Assembly: GCA_013388905.1 (NCBI GenBank)
Contig: JACAEI010000022.1
Coordinates: forward strand, 1-56,167
Length of the DNA: 56,167 nucleotides
Direction of reading: 5' to 3'
Origin: Candidatus Bathyarchaeota archaeon
Lineage (GTDB): Archaea; Thermoproteota; Bathyarchaeia; Bathyarchaeales; Bathycorpusculaceae
Positions 53,241-56,167 of this stretch are shown one piece after another (position 1 is the stretch's first letter; each line of letters begins with the position of its first letter). Position numbers and translations under genes: made by a program. Under the pieces are notes generated by a model, which had not been told where the DNA came from, ran no database searches, and saw only the letters and a list, made by a program, of their open reading frames with translations.

Positions 53241-54473
53241 ATGAAAAGTGTTGTTAAACAAGAGGTTTTAGCCTTAAACGGAGATGAAGCAGTCGCCTAC
53301 GCAGTGAAACAATCAGATGTTGACGTTGTGGCGGCTTATCCGATAACGCCACAAACTATAATTGTGGAAAAATTCAGCGAATACGTTGCCAATGGCGAGG
53401 TTGAAACAGAATTCGTCTGCACAGAATCAGAACACAGCGCATTAACCGCGTGTCTAGCAGCATCAGCTACTGGTGCTAGAGCCTTTACAGCCTCTGCTTC
53501 AGCTGGTTTAGCGCTAATGCATGAAATGCTTTTTGTAACTTCAGGATGTAGAGCGCCGGTGGTTATGGCAATTGCCAACCGTGCCTTGTCGGCACCGCTG
53601 AACATTCACGGTGACCATTCTGATACTATGGCGCAACGGGATAGCGGCTGGATACAAATGTATGTAGAGAATGCGCAGGAAGCATATGATTCGATAATCC
53701 AAGCGTTCAGAATAGCAGAAAACTTGCATGTTTTATTACCAGTTATAGTTGGTTTGGACGGGTTTACACTTAGCCATACACTCGAAAATGTGCAGACGCT
53801 TTCAGATGAAGCTGTGAAAAAGTTTGTTGGAACACGTCAATTTCCGAAAGTTATGAGTCATGAAGGAAAAACAGTGCCTTTTAGACTTGACCCAGAAAAT
53901 CCAATGTCGATGGGTCCGATTGCTTTGCCGAATTATTATTTTGAGTTTAAGCGGCAACAAGAAGAAGCTATGAGAAACGCTCTTAGCGTGATTCAGCATG
54001 TGAACGAGGAATTTGGGAAGATAAGCGGTAGAAGTTATGGAGATGGGTTGCTTGACCCCTATATGCTTGACGACGCAGAAATAGCTGTAGTGTGCTTAGG
54101 TTCAACAGCAGGAACTGTGAAAGCTGTTGTGAATGAACTTAGAGCGGATGGCGTCAAAGCTGGAGTGCTTAGAATGCGCACTTTTAGACCTTTACCAGTT
54201 GATGGTATAGTTGATGCGCTTAGAAAGGTGAAGGCTGTGGCTGTGATGGATAGGAGTATGAGCTTCGGTGGAAGTGGCGGCCCAGTGTTTCATGAAGTTC
54301 GCCATGCACTTTATGATTTGCCAGCACATCCATACATAGTAAACTATATTTATGGATTGGGTGGAAGAGACACAAGCCCAACTCAAATACGCCAAATCTT
54401 CGAAGACTTACGGGGAATAGTTCAAACGAAACGTGTTGAAAGTTCCGTGAAATATGTTGGGTTAAGAGAGTGA
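53241..54473 (+). CDS. porA: Pyruvate:ferredoxin oxidoreductase alpha chain
   Basis: The 410-residue alpha subunit opens ALNGDEAVAYAVKQSDVDVV and AAYPITPQTIIVEKF, then shows FVCTESEHSALTACLAASATGARAF-type sequence split over residues 55-82, ALSAPLNIHGDHSDTMAQRDSG-type substrate loop, and domain II with AVVCLGSTAGT and LRMRTFRPLP. These match PorA. It is 14 bases after porD and 15 before porB. Confidence 0.95.
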   Translation: MKSVVKQEVLALNGDEAVAYAVKQSDVDVVAAYPITPQTIIVEKFSEYVANGEVETEFVCTESEHSALTACLAASATGARAFTASASAGLALMHEMLFVTSGCRAPVVMAIANRALSAPLNIHGDHSDTMAQRDSGWIQMYVENAQEAYDSIIQAFRIAENLHVLLPVIVGLDGFTLSHTLENVQTLSDEAVKKFVGTRQFPKVMSHEGKTVPFRLDPENPMSMGPIALPNYYFEFKRQQEEAMRNALSVIQHVNEEFGKISGRSYGDGLLDPYMLDDAEIAVVCLGSTAGTVKAVVNELRADGVKAGVLRMRTFRPLPVDGIVDALRKVKAVAVMDRSMSFGGSGGPVFHEVRHALYDLPAHPYIVNYIYGLGGRDTSPTQIRQIFEDLRGIVQTKRVESSVKYVGLRE

Positions 54474-54488
54474 AAGGAGGAGAAATGA

Positions 54489-55469
54489 GTGTTTTCTGAA
54501 TGGAAATTTACCGCAAAAGACATCGCTGAAAAACCAGACTTATTCTTGTCGGGACATAGAGCATGCGCAGGCTGTGGACCGGCAACAGTATTGAGGCTAA
54601 TTATGAAAGCCGTTCGTGGACCAACAATTGTGACGAACGCAACAGGCTGCATGGAAGTAGTGGCGTCTATATACCCATACACGTCTTGGGCTACGCCTTG
54701 GCTTCACACAGCTTTCGAGACTGCTGCTGCAAACGCTGCCGGAATTGAGACTGCACTGAAAATTATGAAAAAGAAAAGCAAGATAAAGCAAGAACAAATA
54801 GACGTTATAGCTCTTGCCGGAGATGGTGGCACGTATGATATTGGCATACAGGCGCTTTCTGGTGCTGTGGAAAGAGGACACGACTTTCTTTTTGTGTTGT
54901 ATGATAATGAGGCTTACATGAACACGGGCATTCAGAGAAGCGGCGGAACACCCTTAGGAGCTTCTACAACAACTTCACCAGCAGGCACAGCAATTCCAGG
55001 TAAACTGGAACATAAGAAGCCGATAGCGGATATTATGGTTGCGCATGGCATGCCATATGTGGCTACTGCGTCACCCTATTATTGGCGCGATTTGCTGGTG
55101 AAAGTTAGAAGAGGCATAGAGGTGAATGGTCCAGCATTTTTGCATGTGTTTGCGCCTTGTCCAAGAGGATGGAGAAGCGACCCAGCGAAGTCCATAGAGC
55201 TTTCGCGTTTAGCGGTAGAAACGTGCATATTTCCATTGTGGGAAGCAGTGAACAGCGAATATCAGTTGTCTGCACCAAGCAAAGTGATGGCTTTGAGCCC
55301 GCAGAAGAAGAAGTTGGTGAAGGAGTATTTGCAGGTGCAGGGACGTTTTAGGCATTTGTTCACACCTAAATATGAAAAAATGCTTGGTGATATACAGCGC
55401 ATAACAGATGAGCGATGGCAACGACTGCTCAAAAAATGTGGAATAACGCAGCCTGCTAAGACAGCTTAA
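54489..55469 (+). CDS. porB: Pyruvate:ferredoxin oxidoreductase beta chain
   Basis: The 326-residue TPP-binding subunit has RACAGCGPA and TGCMEV with a later APCPRGW, giving four Cys for the cluster near TPP. The TPP/Mg motif is LAGDGGTYDIGIQAL followed by LYDNEAYMNTG. The GTG start at 54489 has AGGAGGAG upstream (54476-54483). Together with PorGDA it links pyruvate and acetyl-CoA with reduced ferredoxin. Confidence 0.96.
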   Translation: MFSEWKFTAKDIAEKPDLFLSGHRACAGCGPATVLRLIMKAVRGPTIVTNATGCMEVVASIYPYTSWATPWLHTAFETAAANAAGIETALKIMKKKSKIKQEQIDVIALAGDGGTYDIGIQALSGAVERGHDFLFVLYDNEAYMNTGIQRSGGTPLGASTTTSPAGTAIPGKLEHKKPIADIMVAHGMPYVATASPYYWRDLLVKVRRGIEVNGPAFLHVFAPCPRGWRSDPAKSIELSRLAVETCIFPLWEAVNSEYQLSAPSKVMALSPQKKKLVKEYLQVQGRFRHLFTPKYEKMLGDIQRITDERWQRLLKKCGITQPAKTA

Positions 55470-55523
55470 GTCTTAAACCTTATCTTTTCATTTTAGTCTA
55501 TATTTCGATTTGGAGACTAATCT

Positions 55524-56167
55524 GTGGAAATTGTTTCTGTGGCTGATGGTTATGAGCAGACATTTTGGGATTATGTGAATCGTGACCCGTTAGACTACTA
55601 TTTTTTCATAGTTGATTGGATCCAACGTAGGGAGCAGACAAAGATATCTTTGGCAGTTGAAGGAAAGGAAGTCGTAGGCTTATTGTTGATTTTTGCTGAC
55701 TACATTGTTCAATTTAGAGGCAACCGAGAGGCAGTGCAGAAGTTGCTTGATTATGTTAATCTTGAGAAGATTGAGTTGCAGGCACCGCCTGACTGTGAAG
55801 ACATTGTCTGTAAGAAGTTTAAGCCACGCGTTAAGCAGGACATGGTGCTGATGCGCTTGAATCGCGGAGAAGAACGTAGTTACGCCGTTGAGAATCCTAC
55901 AAGGCTTAGTGTTGAAGATGCTGAGGAAGTTGCAGCTTTGATGCAGCGATGTGACCCTGAATGGTGGGGCGAGACCAAGGCGGAACAGTTGAAACAAAGA
56001 TGGCAAAACGTGTTCTGGCTTGGCATAAGGAAGGAGGGTAAGCTGGTTTCTGTTGGTGACACTCGTTTTGACATGGATTTTGCATGTAACATTGGAGTTG
56101 TGGCTACTGATGAACATTATAGAGGCAGAGGCTATGCGACTTCGATTGTGTCTGCACTTGTAGAAGA
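55524..56167 (+). CDS. GNAT-family acetyltransferase (runs off the window end)
   Basis: An open frame of 214 codons from GTG 55524, with no stop before the window ends. The last part is a GNAT domain: VSVGDTRFD, then NIGVVATDEHYRGRGYATSIV, the acetyl-CoA loop, at about residues 188-208. The N-terminal 120 residues form a separate region (FIVDWIQRREQTKISLAVEG) that could be a degenerate first GNAT half. GGAG lies 8 bases before the start. The substrate is unknown. Confidence 0.85.
   Translation, partial: MEIVSVADGYEQTFWDYVNRDPLDYYFFIVDWIQRREQTKISLAVEGKEVVGLLLIFADYIVQFRGNREAVQKLLDYVNLEKIELQAPPDCEDIVCKKFKPRVKQDMVLMRLNRGEERSYAVENPTRLSVEDAEEVAALMQRCDPEWWGETKAEQLKQRWQNVFWLGIRKEGKLVSVGDTRFDMDFACNIGVVATDEHYRGRGYATSIVSALVE

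Overview
The window is archaeal chromosome and is most compatible with an anaerobic, uncultivated lineage of the Bathyarchaeia type. The evidence is archaeal-type PheS/PheT and TrpS, a type II methionine aminopeptidase, a separate PyrI chain, a DUF1512 membrane protein, an intron-split tRNA-Trp, archaeal-style TATA boxes with few strong Shine-Dalgarno sites, a tungsten aldehyde oxidoreductase, a four-subunit PorGDAB and corrinoid methyl-transfer genes. The lineage call is inference from gene content and has not been tested with a tree.

Layout. The 3' end of a 23S rRNA gene lies at 1-524. Next come a radical SAM gene, a sulfite-oxidase-like gene split by one TAA, a HAD hydrolase and the wreck of a nucleotidyltransferase gene (1.1-4.2 kb). 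A housekeeping block follows (4.5-14.5 kb): pheST, trpS, a flavin reductase, a metallo-beta-lactamase hydrolase, map, DUF1512, a stand-alone 5S rRNA on the minus strand and an aminotransferase. At 14.6-18.6 kb a ubiquitin-like sulfur carrier and an FAD oxidoreductase face a tungsten aldehyde:ferredoxin oxidoreductase and its polyferredoxin. This gene set resembles the three-subunit Aor enzymes. Two damaged redox genes follow (18.7-20 kb).

At 20.0-24.6 kb a corrinoid activator (RACo type), an MtrH-type methyltransferase, a UroD-type methyltransferase and a corrinoid protein form a complete methyl-transfer module with the same parts as the Mto O-demethylation system. KDG kinase and a KDPG-type aldolase, then a GlcD/GlcF-like oxidase pair and a DUF917 gene, lie downstream. 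A second corrinoid-protein/UroD pair at 30.2-31.5 kb is clearly decaying. The stretch 31.5-44.6 kb holds transporters, hydrolases, an RraA-like aldolase, a tRNA-Trp apparently split by two introns, an uncharacterised GNAT/unknown/MBL operon, an ABC exporter, a dipeptide epimerase and a GlpX-like FBPase. The last part has tRNA-Pro, an NrdD-like protein with a DNA-binding head and no visible glycyl-radical site, divergent pyrB and pyrI, an HprK-like kinase next to an MFS carrier, an alkyltransferase, tRNA-Asn, porGDAB and the start of a GNAT gene.

Taken together, methyl groups would enter the C1 pool through the corrinoid module, sugar acids would go to pyruvate via KDG kinase and aldolase, PorGDAB would link pyruvate with acetyl-CoA, and Aor would exchange electrons between aldehydes and ferredoxin or NAD. 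An unusual number of loci (six) carry frameshifts, nonsense codons or deletions, all in accessory metabolism.
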